Assembly: GCA_024691325.1 (NCBI GenBank)
Contig: JAILNR010000008.1
Span: 1 to 64,000 of the forward strand
From: Saccharofermentans sp.
GTDB taxonomy: Bacteria; Bacillota; Clostridia; Saccharofermentanales; Saccharofermentanaceae
DNA: 64,000 nt
Direction: 5' to 3'
Shown: positions 1 through 9,782 of the stretch, in pieces
Layout: each line of letters opens with the position of its first letter
How positions within the stretch are numbered: the stretch's first letter is position 1
Made by a program: the position numbers and the translations under genes
The notes under the pieces: generated by a model
Databases searched by the model: none
What the model saw: only the letters and a program-made list of their open reading frames with translations
Told to the model about the DNA's origin: nothing

Positions 1-80
1 TTAAGTTCTGCATTCTATTCAATTTTCAAGATCCGCGCCCTCGTTTGAAGTGCTTTTGCAAGCGTCCTTCTCGCGAAGTG
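1..80 (-). other. leader of a stable-RNA operon leaving the window
   Basis: Read on the minus strand, this stretch follows the promoter at 88-116 and contains CTTGAAAATTGAATAG (15-30). This resembles the TTGAAAA.TGAATA element common in Firmicute rRNA leaders and 16S-23S spacers. No reading frame is present. The inference is that an rRNA (less likely tRNA) operon starts just left of the window and is transcribed leftwards. The RNA gene itself is not in view. Confidence 0.5.
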
Positions 81-87
81 CTTAGTA

Positions 88-116
88 AGAATACAACGCA
101 AGGTCTATAAAGTCAA
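88..116 (-). promoter_or_regulatory. strong sigma-A promoter, rRNA type
   Basis: On the minus strand TTGACT (111-116) and TATTCT (88-93) are separated by exactly 17 bp. A T-rich tract lies just upstream of the -35. There is no CDS downstream before the window edge, and the following leader carries an rRNA-leader-like motif, so this probably drives a stable-RNA operon. Confidence 0.6.
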
Positions 117-323
117 GCGCTTTTTTTCGAATTTTGAAAAATTTTTTCTTTGCCTGAATTTGCACATATCAGGAATGTATATTTGCTTATATTTATATAC
201 AATCATGTTCTTTATTTATGGAGAAAATTTTGTTATAGTCTATTAGCAGTTTTCTGCGCTTTGCAAATGCGCTCATCGCGTATTCACAAGATATATTATT
301 AATTCATATTTGGGGGTATCTTT
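117..323. other. intergenic region upstream of ldh
   Basis: This AT-rich stretch separates the leftward stable-RNA promoter from ldh. It holds the ldh ribosome binding site (GGGGG, 8 nt before the ATG) and must hold the ldh promoter. I found no convincing -35/-10 pair and no reading frame. Confidence 0.4.
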
Positions 324-1280
324 ATGACAAAGATCTCAGAAGGTTCAAAAGTCTGCATTATCGGTGCAGGTGCAGTAGGCGCAACTATCGCGTTCGCAAT
401 CTCTATGAAGCAGCTTTGCTCCGAGTTGGTTCTCATCGACGTTAACCAGGACAAGGCATTGGGTGAGGCTCTTGATATCAGCCACGGTCTTCCTTTCTTG
501 GGTCAGATGAACATCCACAACGGTGACTATGACGAAGTTAAGGATGCTGATGTTATCATCATCACAGCAGGTATTCCGAGAAAGCCGGGCGAGACAAGAA
601 TCGATCTTGCTAAGAAGAACGTTAAGCTTGCTCATACAATCACAGACAGCATCATGAAGTACTACAACAGAGGCGTTATCCTCGTAGTATCCAACCCTTG
701 CGATGTTGTTACATACAAGGTTACAGAGTGGACAGGACTTCCTTCTTCAAGAATCATCGGTTCCGGTACAAACCTCGACTCCGCAAGATTCAGATGGCTC
801 CTTTCACAGAAGCTCAACGTTGACGTTAGAAACGTACACGGTTATATCCTCGGTGAGCACGGTGAGACACAGTTCGCTGCATGGAGCCGCACACACGTTG
901 CCGGTGTACCTGTTGAAGAGTATGCAAGATCAATCGGCAAGGCTCTTTCCGAGCAGGATAAGATCAACCTCGTTGAGGAGACAAAGTCCTCCGGTGCTCA
1001 GATCATCAAGCTCAAGGGCGCTACATTTAACGGTGTTGCAGTTTCTGTTACTACTCTTCTTGAGTCACTTCTCATGGACAAGCACACAATCCGTACAGTA
1101 TCAACAAAGCTTAACGGCGAGTACGGTATGAGCGATGTAACTCTCAATGTTCCGATCATGCTTGGTGCAGGCGGTGTTGAGAGGATCGTTGAGATGGAGC
1201 TGCGCGAAGACGAGAAGGCTCTTCTCCAGGCTTCTTACAACAACATCCACGAGGCTATCGAGAGCGTAAAGGGTCTGTAA
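324..1280 (+). CDS. ldh: L-lactate dehydrogenase
   Basis: NAD-dependent reduction of pyruvate to L-lactate, a cytosolic fermentation step that regenerates NAD+. The 318-residue protein has the family's usual length. It shows the Rossmann loop GAGAVGA (14-20), an Asp at 39 at the end of the second strand (NAD rather than NADP), the NP of the VVSNP motif, the substrate Arg region DSARFR (152-157) and the catalytic-His motif GEHGETQ with His179. The same fold houses malate dehydrogenases; the GEHGETQ and DSARFR motifs favour lactate. The start is set by GGGGG 8 nt upstream. It is a single-gene unit closed by a hairpin terminator at 1311-1338, and it is the only plus-strand gene before 53.7 kb. 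Confidence 0.93.
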   Translation: MTKISEGSKVCIIGAGAVGATIAFAISMKQLCSELVLIDVNQDKALGEALDISHGLPFLGQMNIHNGDYDEVKDADVIIITAGIPRKPGETRIDLAKKNVKLAHTITDSIMKYYNRGVILVVSNPCDVVTYKVTEWTGLPSSRIIGSGTNLDSARFRWLLSQKLNVDVRNVHGYILGEHGETQFAAWSRTHVAGVPVEEYARSIGKALSEQDKINLVEETKSSGAQIIKLKGATFNGVAVSVTTLLESLLMDKHTIRTVSTKLNGEYGMSDVTLNVPIMLGAGGVERIVEMELREDEKALLQASYNNIHEAIESVKGL

Positions 1281-1310
1281 TCCTTTACGGATCATTGGTT
1301 CGAATAATAA

Positions 1311-1338
1311 AAGGCTGTCCGTCCGGACAGCCTTTTTT
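1311..1338 (+). terminator. intrinsic terminator of ldh
   Basis: AAGGCTGTCCG pairs with CGGACAGCCTT around a very short loop and is followed by a run of T. It lies 30 nt after the ldh stop. Confidence 0.85.
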
Positions 1339-1360
1339 ATATTCAATCATTCACTTATTC

Positions 1361-1450
1361 GTTCACCATTTTCATCCATTTGGTGAATCAAATGGTGAAT
1401 ATCGGCCCAAATTCACCAAATCATTCACCAAAAACGGCCAAATGGTGAAT
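1361..1450. repeat. cluster of TTCACCA / TGGTGAA repeats
   Basis: About 90 bp contain six copies of the heptamer TTCACCA or its complement TGGTGAA (near 1362, 1381, 1393, 1412, 1425 and 1443), several embedded in ATTTGGTGAAT or ATTCACCAAAT. Copies occur in both orientations, so several pairs could form hairpins. The cluster lies between two convergent terminators, where no promoter is expected. Its function is unknown; protein-binding iterons or a small mobile repeat are possible. Confidence 0.55.
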
Positions 1451-1471
1451 GAAAAAGTGATTATCCGCCAT

Positions 1472-1501
1472 AAAAAAAGGGCTGTGAAATTCACAGCCCT
1501 T
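1472..1501 (-). terminator. intrinsic terminator of gyrA-carboxypeptidase unit
   Basis: GGGCTGTGA (1479-1487) pairs with TCACAGCCC (1491-1499). On the minus strand this is followed by seven T (1472-1478). It lies 30 nt beyond the carboxypeptidase stop. Confidence 0.88.
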
Positions 1502-1531
1502 GATTGATTATCACTCATCAACTATTAATTA

Positions 1532-3055
1532 TCAGAACGCATTCCCTGTATAGTCTCTTACACGCTTCTTGCGCTTCTTCGAGCTGTTGAACCTGACACT
1601 TCTCATAACAAGTATAAATACAAGAACGATTATTATAAGAACCAGTACAACAATAAGTACGGATACACCGGGATTCAATGCAACAAACTTGCCGACGCGG
1701 GTTGCATAGAAACCGGTTGCGGGAACTTCCTCATCGACAGCCGCACCTGCAAGTTCGGCGGTCGCATCCGCATCACCTATTATTACTTCACCCGCAGGTT
1801 CAGCCGGTACAGTCTCCGCTGCAGGATCTTCCGCCGGAGTAATCGTACTTACCTGCGGGACAAATCCATCATATGTGTCGCCAGGGATAAGGAGAGCATC
1901 GCATGTGGGAGCCTCATCAGCAGTCCAGTTAAAGCGCTGGTAATCTCCGAGCGTTCCGGGAATAACAGTAACGGGATCAGAATTCCAGCATGCAAGGTTA
2001 CCGTAAGCTACTGCTGAGGTAACATATGCGGTCTGATTGGAATACTCTTCGTACGGGATACCGCAGACAGAGATAAATAACTCATGTCCGTTCTCATTAA
2101 CACTATAAGTGGTCATACCGGTACCTGCTACGGATGTTGTACCCGTCTTACCTCCGATGAAAGCCGTGATGTGAGTATCTTCACCTTCAGCTGTCTTCGA
2201 CGCCATCCATGGGTCAGTAAGAAGCTGGTTGGTGTTTCTTACTATCGACCATGCATCCTGCGTATGAACATTGGTAGCCTGGAATACATGCGTGGGAGAA
2301 CTTATGACGGTATTAAAATCCGGGTTCTTCGCAGCATTTGCCATTATGAGGCAAAGGTCGTACGCAGTCGTATAGTGATTATCATCATGAAGTCCGTTGG
2401 CATTCGTAAAATGCGTTCCCGTACATCCGATGTTCCTTGCACGGAGTGTCATAAGTTCTGCGAAAGCAGAAAGCGGATATGATGTGAGTATCTCCTCTGC
2501 ACTAAGGCCAAATGTCTCCATAAAGTAGGATGCATTTATACCGTCAGGTCCGACTTCGCCGCCTTCAGGATAACGCTCAAACAAAGCACTGATAACTGAC
2601 TCGGCAACTACGTTCGCTGCATCATTTCCCGAAGGAAGCATCATACCGTAGTAAAGTTCGGAAACCTTTACCTCTTCACCTACGCACAAATACATAAGTG
2701 TCGAGTCGGGCGTTACATTATCGATTGCGTTCTGCGAGACCGTTACATATGCATCGGAATCAAGATAATCCATTCCAAGCTGTATGGTCATGATCTTAGT
2801 CATGGAAGCGGGATAGATCCTGTCATGAGACTGTCTCTCAAGGAGGATCGTATCCACGGTCTTATCATATACGCAGTACGACGCGCAGTGTATATCATCG
2901 ATCGGAGTGATCGTGATGTCGGGCTGGTTGACTACGGCGAGTGCCGATCCGTAAGGGAACAGGGCAACCGCCAGTATGGCTACAGACAAAGCTGTGAACA
3001 GGGATTTGATCAAAGACCTGTTCTTAAGCTTCTGCTTCGCCTTCTTCATTATCAT
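1532..3055 (-). CDS. D-alanyl-D-alanine carboxypeptidase (peptidase S11, PBP5-like)
   Basis: Trims the terminal D-Ala from peptidoglycan pentapeptides outside the membrane. All three penicillin-binding motifs are present in order: SMTK (catalytic Ser at about residue 84), SGN in LPSGNDAAN, and KTG in GGKTGTTS. An N-terminal hydrophobic segment serves as signal or anchor. The C-terminus ends in a second hydrophobic helix of about 25 residues and a basic tail, so the protein seems anchored at the C-terminus rather than by the usual amphipathic helix. The frame is open further upstream, but GGAGG lies 6 nt before the ATG at 3055. That start is 32 nt inside the end of gyrA, so the two are translationally coupled. 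A terminator follows at 1472-1501. Confidence 0.88.
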   Translation of the reverse strand: MIMKKAKQKLKNRSLIKSLFTALSVAILAVALFPYGSALAVVNQPDITITPIDDIHCASYCVYDKTVDTILLERQSHDRIYPASMTKIMTIQLGMDYLDSDAYVTVSQNAIDNVTPDSTLMYLCVGEEVKVSELYYGMMLPSGNDAANVVAESVISALFERYPEGGEVGPDGINASYFMETFGLSAEEILTSYPLSAFAELMTLRARNIGCTGTHFTNANGLHDDNHYTTAYDLCLIMANAAKNPDFNTVISSPTHVFQATNVHTQDAWSIVRNTNQLLTDPWMASKTAEGEDTHITAFIGGKTGTTSVAGTGMTTYSVNENGHELFISVCGIPYEEYSNQTAYVTSAVAYGNLACWNSDPVTVIPGTLGDYQRFNWTADEAPTCDALLIPGDTYDGFVPQVSTITPAEDPAAETVPAEPAGEVIIGDADATAELAGAAVDEEVPATGFYATRVGKFVALNPGVSVLIVVLVLIIIVLVFILVMRSVRFNSSKKRKKRVRDYTGNAF

Positions 3056-5579
3056 CTTCTTCCTCCGGTTCTTCGTGTTCTGTGATTGTGAAGTCAACAA
3101 TGGAAGCTCCATTAGACCTCATAAGCTTTACGCCTGATGTGGCACGCGACAAAGTGGGGATCTCGGATGCACTGACGCGGATTATCATACCTGTATCTGT
3201 GATGATAAGAAGATCCATACTGTCATCAACAAGTGTACAGCCGATGAGAGGTCCGGTCTTCTCTGTCACCTTATAAGTGATGAGACCCTTACCGCCTCTG
3301 TTCTGCTGTCTGTACTCATCTACAGACGATCTCTTACCCATACCCTTCTCAGATATAACGAGCAGCTCTCCGCCTTCCGTAACAGGAACCATTCCGACGA
3401 CTTCATCACCATCGGCAAGATTCATGGCACGTACACCGGATGAGTTACGTCCCGTCTCTCTTACATCATCAGAGTTAAATCTGATTGCCTTACCGGAAGA
3501 CGATACAACGATGACTTCCTGACCGGGAGCGGTCATGGCAATATCCACAACAGAATCCTCTTCTCTCAACTTAACGGCAATAAGACCGTTCTTATTGATG
3601 TTCTTATAGCTTGAAAGAGGAGTCCTCTTGATTACACCCTTACGCGTAACGATAGTAAGGTTAATGTCTTCTGTATCGAGACTGTCGGCAGGAATGATGT
3701 TCTTGATGCGCTCATTCTCTCCAAGACTTAACAGATTAACAAGTGCAGTTCCCTTAGCGCTTCTCGAAGCCGTCTCGGGAATCTTATAACCCTTGATCTT
3801 GAATACACGGCCGGTATTCGTGAAGCAAAGAAGGAACTTGTGTGTCGTCGTTGTTATGATCTTCTCGACGTAATCCTCCTCTCGTCTTCCCTGACCGGAT
3901 ATTCCGCGTCCGCCCCTGTGCTGACTCTTATAAACATCAACACGCTGTCTCTTGATATATCCGTAGTGTGTAAGTGTTACTACGATATTCTCTTCCTGAA
4001 TCAATGACTCATCATCAACATCCTCGAACGATCCGTTGATGATCTCCGTGATTCTGGGAGTTGCAAACTTACGCTTGATCTCGAGGATCTCAGTCTTGAT
4101 AGTCTCATGAAGAACCGTCTTATCACTTAAGATAAGTCTGTATCCCTCGATGCTGATATCAAGATGCTTGATCTCTTCCTCAAGCTTCTCTCTCTCAAGA
4201 CCGGTCAAACGTCCGAGTCTCATATCTACGATATGCTGAGCCTGCTTCTCTGAGAAACCGAATCTCTCGGAGAGGTTGACCTTGGCATCAGCCTCGGTTC
4301 TCGATCCTCTGATGATAGCGATGATCTCATCGATATGGTCGATGGCAAGAAGGAGACCTTCGTCGATATGCTTCTTGGCAAGTGCCTGCTCGAGATCATA
4401 CTCGGTTCTTCTTGTAACGACATTCTCCTGGTGCTCAACATAGTACTTCAAAGCATCAAGCAATGTGATTGTCTTAGGCTCAAGCTTTCCGTCCTTATCA
4501 GGTACAAGCGCGATCATATTGGCGCAGCATGCATCCTGAAGTGCACAGTTCTTATAAAGCTGGTTGAGAACTACATCGGGGTTGGAATCCTTCTTAACCT
4601 CGATAACGATACGTACCATCTCGTTACGGTCGGACTCGTCACGCAGGCCTGAAATCCCCTCAACCTTCTTATCCTTAACAAGATCAGCCATTCTCTCGAT
4701 GAGACGAGCCTTGTTAACTGCAAACGGCAGATCGTGGATTATTATCCTCTGTCTTCCGCTTCCGAATTCCTCGATCTCAGCATGAGCTCTTACCATTATC
4801 CTGCCGCGGCCCGTCATGTAAGCATCACGGATTCCGGCTGTACCGAGGATAGCACCGCCTGTAGGGAAATCAGGTCCCTTAACAACGGTCATAAGCTCAT
4901 CGATAGTTACGTCGGGATTATCGAGCATCATAACAACGCCGTCGATTACCTCGCCCATGTTATGGGGAGGGATATTGGTAGCCATACCTACGGCGATACC
5001 TACCGAACCGTTAACGAGAAGGTTAGGGAATCTCGAAGGAAGAGCTACAGGCTCTGTCTCGTGCTCATCGAAATTAGGTCTGAATTCAACAGTACCCTTC
5101 TTGATATCGGTCATCATCTCAAGAGCGACCTTCTCAAGTCTTGCCTCCGTATAACGGTAAGCAGCCGGCGGGTCACCGTCGATGGAACCGAAGTTACCGT
5201 GTCCGTCTACAAGGGGATGGCGCAAGGAGAAGTCCTGCGCAAGTCTTACGAGCGCGTCGTAAACAGATGCGTCACCGTGAGGGTGGAATCTACCGAGAAC
5301 GTCACCGATCGTGGTAGCACACTTACGGAAAGGCTTATCAGGGGTAAAACCCTGTGTAAACATCGAGTAAAGAATCCTTCTTTGAACAGGCTTAAGACCG
5401 TCTCTGATATCGGGAAGAGCTCGATCGGAGATTACCGACATCGCGTAGTCAATGAAGGACTTCTTCATCTCCTGCTCAAGGTCAACGGGAACAATAGTTG
5501 TCTGTTCTGAGCGGAATACCTCATCCATCTCAGCTTCCTGCTGCTTACGCAGTTCCTTAGACTTATCTGTATCTGCCAT
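3024..5579 (-). CDS. gyrA: DNA gyrase subunit A
   Basis: The DNA breakage-reunion subunit of gyrase, which introduces negative supercoils with GyrB. At 851 residues it has typical length. The N-terminal catalytic domain shows FHPHGD (99-103) and the RYTE motif with catalytic Tyr143. The C-terminal domain carries the beta-pinwheel repeats, and the tail is very acidic. The quinolone-resistance region reads HGDASVYD: the position equal to E. coli Ser83 is Ala104, followed by Ser105, as in mycobacteria. GGAGG precedes the start. gyrB is not in the window. An extended -10 sits in the AT-rich leader, and the carboxypeptidase gene overlaps the 3' end. Confidence 0.97.
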   Translation of the reverse strand: MADTDKSKELRKQQEAEMDEVFRSEQTTIVPVDLEQEMKKSFIDYAMSVISDRALPDIRDGLKPVQRRILYSMFTQGFTPDKPFRKCATTIGDVLGRFHPHGDASVYDALVRLAQDFSLRHPLVDGHGNFGSIDGDPPAAYRYTEARLEKVALEMMTDIKKGTVEFRPNFDEHETEPVALPSRFPNLLVNGSVGIAVGMATNIPPHNMGEVIDGVVMMLDNPDVTIDELMTVVKGPDFPTGGAILGTAGIRDAYMTGRGRIMVRAHAEIEEFGSGRQRIIIHDLPFAVNKARLIERMADLVKDKKVEGISGLRDESDRNEMVRIVIEVKKDSNPDVVLNQLYKNCALQDACCANMIALVPDKDGKLEPKTITLLDALKYYVEHQENVVTRRTEYDLEQALAKKHIDEGLLLAIDHIDEIIAIIRGSRTEADAKVNLSERFGFSEKQAQHIVDMRLGRLTGLEREKLEEEIKHLDISIEGYRLILSDKTVLHETIKTEILEIKRKFATPRITEIINGSFEDVDDESLIQEENIVVTLTHYGYIKRQRVDVYKSQHRGGRGISGQGRREEDYVEKIITTTTHKFLLCFTNTGRVFKIKGYKIPETASRSAKGTALVNLLSLGENERIKNIIPADSLDTEDINLTIVTRKGVIKRTPLSSYKNINKNGLIAVKLREEDSVVDIAMTAPGQEVIVVSSSGKAIRFNSDDVRETGRNSSGVRAMNLADGDEVVGMVPVTEGGELLVISEKGMGKRSSVDEYRQQNRGGKGLITYKVTEKTGPLIGCTLVDDSMDLLIITDTGMIIRVSASEIPTLSRATSGVKLMRSNGASIVDFTITEHEEPEEEDDNEEGEAEA

Positions 5580-5639
5580 TTTTCCTCCACATGGGCACGG
5601 AGCAAAAGCCCCGCCACCGGTTAGAATTCATACCGAATA

Positions 5640-5648
5640 ATTATAACA
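5640..5648 (-). promoter_or_regulatory. extended -10 promoter for gyrA
   Basis: Read on the minus strand, TGTTATAAT (TGnTATAAT) sits in a very AT-rich gap between rsmG and gyrA, about 60 nt before the gyrA start. There is no good -35 at 17 bp, which an extended -10 can compensate for. It would let gyrA be transcribed separately from the rpmH operon. Confidence 0.5.
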
Positions 5649-5697
5649 TACATTATAACTATAATATATATAATTATTATAATATATAAGGGGAAAC

Positions 5698-6435
5698 TTA
5701 CAGGGGCTTCTTTGAGGGCTTTCCGGCCTGCCTGGGGTATGCCTTGGGAGTAGCCTTGCTCTTCCTTACCACAACGATAGCCCTGTTCATGTCTGTACCC
5801 GGAAGAAGGAACTTATCAACCTTTTCCATCTTTCCTCCGAGGATCTGCAGTGCCTTGGCGGAAGCCTTCTGCTCCTCGTCGACATTACCTTTCATTGCAA
5901 GAAAAGCTCCGCCCTCCTTTACGAAAGGAAGACAGTACTCGCACAGAACCGGAAGATTCGCCACGGCACGCGCGCAGGAGACATCAAACTTTTCGCGCAG
6001 GGAAGCGTCGTGACCTGCGTCCTCGGCTCTTCCGTGTACCGTTTTAACATCGGTTAAGGGCAGTGCGGCAGCAACCTCATCGAGGAAGTTCAGGCGCTTT
6101 TGAAGCGAATCGAGAAGCGTGAGGCGGATCTTGGGAAGTGCGATCTTCAGCACGATGCCGGGGAACCCCGCACCCGTACCCACGTCAATGATGCTGATAT
6201 CCTCCCTGCCGGCTTTCTTTTGCTCGGCAAGAATGAACGGCACCAGCGTAAGGGAGTCAATGAAGTGTCTTACCGCAATGCCCTCATCGTCGGTTATATT
6301 CGTAAGGTTCATGACCTCGTTAGTCTTAACGAGCATCTGCGCATATGTAACAAGTGCATCAAGCTGCGCGCCACTCAGCGAAAGCCCCGCGTCTTTAGCG
6401 TAATCACCGACAAGATTTCTGATCACTTCACTCAT
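5698..6435 (-). CDS. rsmG: 16S rRNA (guanine-527-N7)-methyltransferase
   Basis: Methylates G527 in the 530 loop of 16S rRNA using S-adenosylmethionine. The 245-residue protein has the family SAM-binding loop VGTGAGFPGI and the downstream LDSLQKR strand end typical of RsmG/GidB. The C-terminus carries the usual basic, proline-containing tail. GGGAGG lies upstream. The start codon overlaps the end of mnmG by 8 nt (ATGAGTGA), as expected for coupled translation in the mnmE-mnmG-rsmG order found near many bacterial origins. It is the last gene of the rpmH operon. Confidence 0.95.
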   Translation of the reverse strand: MSEVIRNLVGDYAKDAGLSLSGAQLDALVTYAQMLVKTNEVMNLTNITDDEGIAVRHFIDSLTLVPFILAEQKKAGREDISIIDVGTGAGFPGIVLKIALPKIRLTLLDSLQKRLNFLDEVAAALPLTDVKTVHGRAEDAGHDASLREKFDVSCARAVANLPVLCEYCLPFVKEGGAFLAMKGNVDEEQKASAKALQILGGKMEKVDKFLLPGTDMNRAIVVVRKSKATPKAYPRQAGKPSKKPL

Positions 6436-8368
6436 TGGGGCCTCCCTTCAAGGTCTCAAGATAGACCAGAAGAACAGATATATCCGCAGGCGACACGCCC
6501 GATATCCTCGATGCCTGTCCGATGCTTTCAGGCTTCATCTGGTCAAGCTTCTGCCTTGCCTCGAGTCTTAAGCCCGTGATGGATGAGTAATCCGTATCCT
6601 GCGGCAGTTTCTTTTTCTCAAGCTTGTTGAATTTATTAATCTTCTCTTCCTCGAGCTTTAAATAGCCCTCGTACTTTATATCGGTCTCGACAGCGCGGGT
6701 AACATCACGCGGCAGTACAGGCCTGTCCTTATCTATCGGAGCTAACGCATCATAAGTGATGTCAGGTCTCTTGATAAGATCTGCAAGCGATACTCCCGAA
6801 GAAGGCGTTACAGAACCTTTCTGCTCGAGGATCTTTGCAAGCTCAGGCGTAGGACCTGTATATGTGCCGGCAAGCCTCTCCCGCTCTTCTTTCACGGACT
6901 CGTATTTCTTCTCAAACGCAGCATATCTGTCGTCGCTTATAAGCCCTGCCTCGCGTCCTATGGGTGTCAGCCTTAAGTCAGCGTTATCGTAGCGCAGGAA
7001 CAGCCTGTATTCCGCGCGGGAAGTCATCATGCGGTACGGCTCGTTGGTACCCTTGGTAACAAGGTCATCCACCAGAACTCCGATGTAGCCCTTGGAGCGG
7101 TCGATGATTATCTCCTCTTTGCCCTGAACATATCTGCCTGCGTTAATACCTGCAATTATGCCCTGCCCCGCAGCCTCCTCGTATCCCGAGGAACCGTTGA
7201 TCTGTCCGGCGGTAAAAAGACCGCTCACGATCTTCGACTCAAGCGACAGCTTAAGTGTTGTAGGTTCGATGAGGTCGTACTCGATAGCGTAAGCACTTCT
7301 TTGAATTACGGCATTCTCAAGTCCGGGGAGCGAGTGCACCATCTTAACCTGCACTTCCTCGGGAAGGCTCGTGGAGAAGCCCTGCAAATACATCTCGCGT
7401 GTATTCTCACCCATAGGTTCTATGAAGATCTGATGGCGCGTCTTGTCCTTGAACTTCATGAATTTATCTTCGATCGAGGGGCAATATCTCGGACCCGTTC
7501 CCTTGATAACACCGCTGTAAAGAGGAGACCTGTCCATGTTCGCAAATATTACCTCGCGTGTCTCGGGCGTAGTCCAGACAGAATAACAAGGCGTCTGCTC
7601 ATCAGGAACCGTCCTTCCTTCCATCTCGTGTGCGAAAGAGAAGGGCGGAACATCATGCTCTCCCTCCTGCACTTCCATCGAAGAAAAATCAATGCTCGAA
7701 GAGTTAACACGCACGGGGGTTCCCGTCTTAAATCTTAAAAGAGGGATTCCGTATTCACTTAAAGACTTCGACAGACCGACCGATCTCGGAAGCCCGTCAG
7801 GACCGGACTCAACTATAACCTCGCCTCGTATGGTCCTCGAATCCATATATGTTCCGGAGCAGATGACAACCGCTTTGGATGTATATACCGCTCCGCTTTC
7901 TGTCATTACGCCGCACGCTTTCAGGTGTCCGTCACTGTCCTTATCCGCGAGAAGCTTCGTGACATGAGCCTGACGAAGATCGAGATTCTTCGTGTCCTCG
8001 AGAAGTTCCTTCATGTGAACGGAATACTTGCTCCTGTCCATCTGCGCACGGGGAGAATGGACCGCGGGACCTTTGGTGCGGTTGAGCATGCGCATCTGAA
8101 TAAGACAGTCGTCGGCAACCTTGCCTATGACGCCGCCTAACGCATCCACCTCTCTTACTATCTGTCCCTTGGCGGTGCCGCCTATACTCGGGTTACAGGG
8201 AAGGTTTGCAAGCGAATCGAGATGCAGGGTAAACAGTATGGTCTTAAGTCCCATGACCGCACACGCGTGCGCAGCCTCACAACCGGCGTGACCTGCGCCA
8301 ACAACAACGGCATCGTATTCGCCTGCAAGATATGCGTGTTCCTGTGCCAAAGCCTCTTTGATATCCAT
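6428..8368 (-). CDS. mnmG: tRNA uridine-5-carboxymethylaminomethyl modification enzyme MnmG
   Basis: FAD-dependent partner of MnmE that builds the cmnm5 group on wobble uridine 34 of several tRNAs. The 646 residues match the family. They show the dinucleotide-binding GAGHAGCEAA near residue 23, the CNPSIGG loop, the FKTGTP segment and the conserved C-terminal helical domain (MMTSRAEYRL, QASRISGVSPADI). The gene starts 1 nt after the mnmE stop (TAAG-ATG), implying re-initiation. It overlaps rsmG at the 3' end. Confidence 0.96.
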   Translation of the reverse strand: MDIKEALAQEHAYLAGEYDAVVVGAGHAGCEAAHACAVMGLKTILFTLHLDSLANLPCNPSIGGTAKGQIVREVDALGGVIGKVADDCLIQMRMLNRTKGPAVHSPRAQMDRSKYSVHMKELLEDTKNLDLRQAHVTKLLADKDSDGHLKACGVMTESGAVYTSKAVVICSGTYMDSRTIRGEVIVESGPDGLPRSVGLSKSLSEYGIPLLRFKTGTPVRVNSSSIDFSSMEVQEGEHDVPPFSFAHEMEGRTVPDEQTPCYSVWTTPETREVIFANMDRSPLYSGVIKGTGPRYCPSIEDKFMKFKDKTRHQIFIEPMGENTREMYLQGFSTSLPEEVQVKMVHSLPGLENAVIQRSAYAIEYDLIEPTTLKLSLESKIVSGLFTAGQINGSSGYEEAAGQGIIAGINAGRYVQGKEEIIIDRSKGYIGVLVDDLVTKGTNEPYRMMTSRAEYRLFLRYDNADLRLTPIGREAGLISDDRYAAFEKKYESVKEERERLAGTYTGPTPELAKILEQKGSVTPSSGVSLADLIKRPDITYDALAPIDKDRPVLPRDVTRAVETDIKYEGYLKLEEEKINKFNKLEKKKLPQDTDYSSITGLRLEARQKLDQMKPESIGQASRISGVSPADISVLLVYLETLKGGPNE

Positions 8369-8369
8369 C

Positions 8370-9770
8370 TTACTTACCTATACAGAACTTCTCGAAAATA
8401 GTCTGTGCGAGCTCTTCCGATACCTCGCGTCCCGTTATCTCGCCGGTGTCACACAAAGCGGCTCTTACTACCTGAGAGCATACATCAACACCCAGATCCT
8501 GATTGATTATATCGAGTGCCTGAACAAGCTTTGAAGAAGCGCTGTTAAGCAAAGCCGCGTGTCTGCCGCTTAATACAGTTATATCACCGGCGTTGATGCC
8601 GCCTGCCTTCTCGTAAGCTTCCTTAACAATGCCGCCGATAACGCCGGTGTTGATATTGTCCTTAACCGATATCTCCTCCGGAGCCTTAATGCCGAGCATA
8701 TCAAGTAACGTGATGATAGCCTCTTTATCAGGGTTGGTGCCCTTGTCGCTTTTCGAGAAGAGGACGCGGACCTTGCCGGAATCAAGTCCCGAGAGTGTGT
8801 CCTTTACTTCCTCAATCCCCGCCTCAGGCGCGATAAGGTAGAGCACGAGATCGGCTTCGTTCGCAGCAAGACCTGCAAGCTTAACGCCCATAGCCTCGAT
8901 CTCATCATCAGTCTGTCTTATTCCCGCGGTATCGATAAAGGTCACGGGGATGCCTTCGATCTGCGTATTAAACTCGAGCGTGTCCCTCGTGGTCCCGGGG
9001 GTATCCGTAACGATGGCGCGCGAGAACCCGGCAAGGAAATTAAGAAGTGTGCTCTTGCCGCTGTTCGGAAGACCTAATATGGCGATCTTCATGCGCTCGG
9101 TAAGCATCCTTCCTCTTGCAAAGCTTCTTGCGAGCATATCGATATCACTCTTAGCCGAAGCTATCTTTTGCTTTATAAGATCCGTATTCTCTGGAGTATC
9201 GTCATGCTCGGGAAACTCGATCATCATCTCGATAGATGAGAGCGCACTGTAAAGCGTTTCCTCCACCGTGCTGATCTTATCCTTAAGCGCACCCATGAGC
9301 TGCGTGTTTGCCGCATCAAGAGCGCGCGATGAGTCAGCTGAGATGATATCCATTACAGCCTCGGCCTTCGTAAGATCCATCTTACCGTTGATAAACGCGG
9401 TCTTGGTGAACTCACCGGGAGCCGCAGGTCTGACACCGAGTTCGTATAAAACGCGTAAAATCTCCTGCCTGACGGCCTGACCGCCATGACAGGAGATCTC
9501 GATCATATCATCACCTGTATATGAATGAGGAGCCTCAAAGACAGTCACTACGACTTCGTCGATAGTCTTCTGTGTCTTGGGATCTGTGAACCTTGCGTAA
9601 GCCGACTCGTATCCTTTCAGGGATGAAAGAGACACGTCAGTCCTTTCACCGGTCGTGCGAAGTATCTTTACAGCCCTGGAGACTATCTCGGATACGCCTT
9701 CGCCCGATGCCCTGATTACCGCAATGCCGGATGTGCCGGCAGGTGTCGACAAGGCACAGAAAGGCTCCAT
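8370..9770 (-). CDS. mnmE: tRNA modification GTPase MnmE
   Basis: GTPase that works with MnmG in U34 tRNA modification, using formyl-tetrahydrofolate. At 466 residues it has normal length. The N-terminal TrmE domain begins with the conserved pattern around FCALSTPAGTSGIAVIR. The inserted G domain has G1 GLPNSGKST, G2/G3 PGTTRDT and DTAGIRQT, and G4 SKSD. The C-terminus ends in the invariant CIGK carrying the catalytic Cys. It sits 12 nt after khpB and directly before mnmG. Confidence 0.96.
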   Translation of the reverse strand: MEPFCALSTPAGTSGIAVIRASGEGVSEIVSRAVKILRTTGERTDVSLSSLKGYESAYARFTDPKTQKTIDEVVVTVFEAPHSYTGDDMIEISCHGGQAVRQEILRVLYELGVRPAAPGEFTKTAFINGKMDLTKAEAVMDIISADSSRALDAANTQLMGALKDKISTVEETLYSALSSIEMMIEFPEHDDTPENTDLIKQKIASAKSDIDMLARSFARGRMLTERMKIAILGLPNSGKSTLLNFLAGFSRAIVTDTPGTTRDTLEFNTQIEGIPVTFIDTAGIRQTDDEIEAMGVKLAGLAANEADLVLYLIAPEAGIEEVKDTLSGLDSGKVRVLFSKSDKGTNPDKEAIITLLDMLGIKAPEEISVKDNINTGVIGGIVKEAYEKAGGINAGDITVLSGRHAALLNSASSKLVQALDIINQDLGVDVCSQVVRAALCDTGEITGREVSEELAQTIFEKFCIGK

Positions 9771-9782
9771 ATTGTAAAAGCC

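Noticed and set aside
703..1131. 142-codon frame in the same direction as ldh
   Set aside because: Shifted-frame shadow of ldh; low-complexity Ser/Leu composition and no start signal.
1290..1305. tRNA-like GGTTCGAAT
   Set aside because: No acceptor, D or anticodon stems can be formed around it; it is simply the sequence before the ldh terminator.
4734..5510. 258-codon plus-strand open frame
   Set aside because: It lies wholly inside gyrA on the opposite strand. The gyrA frame has full family conservation, and the plus frame has no recognisable motif or ribosome binding site.
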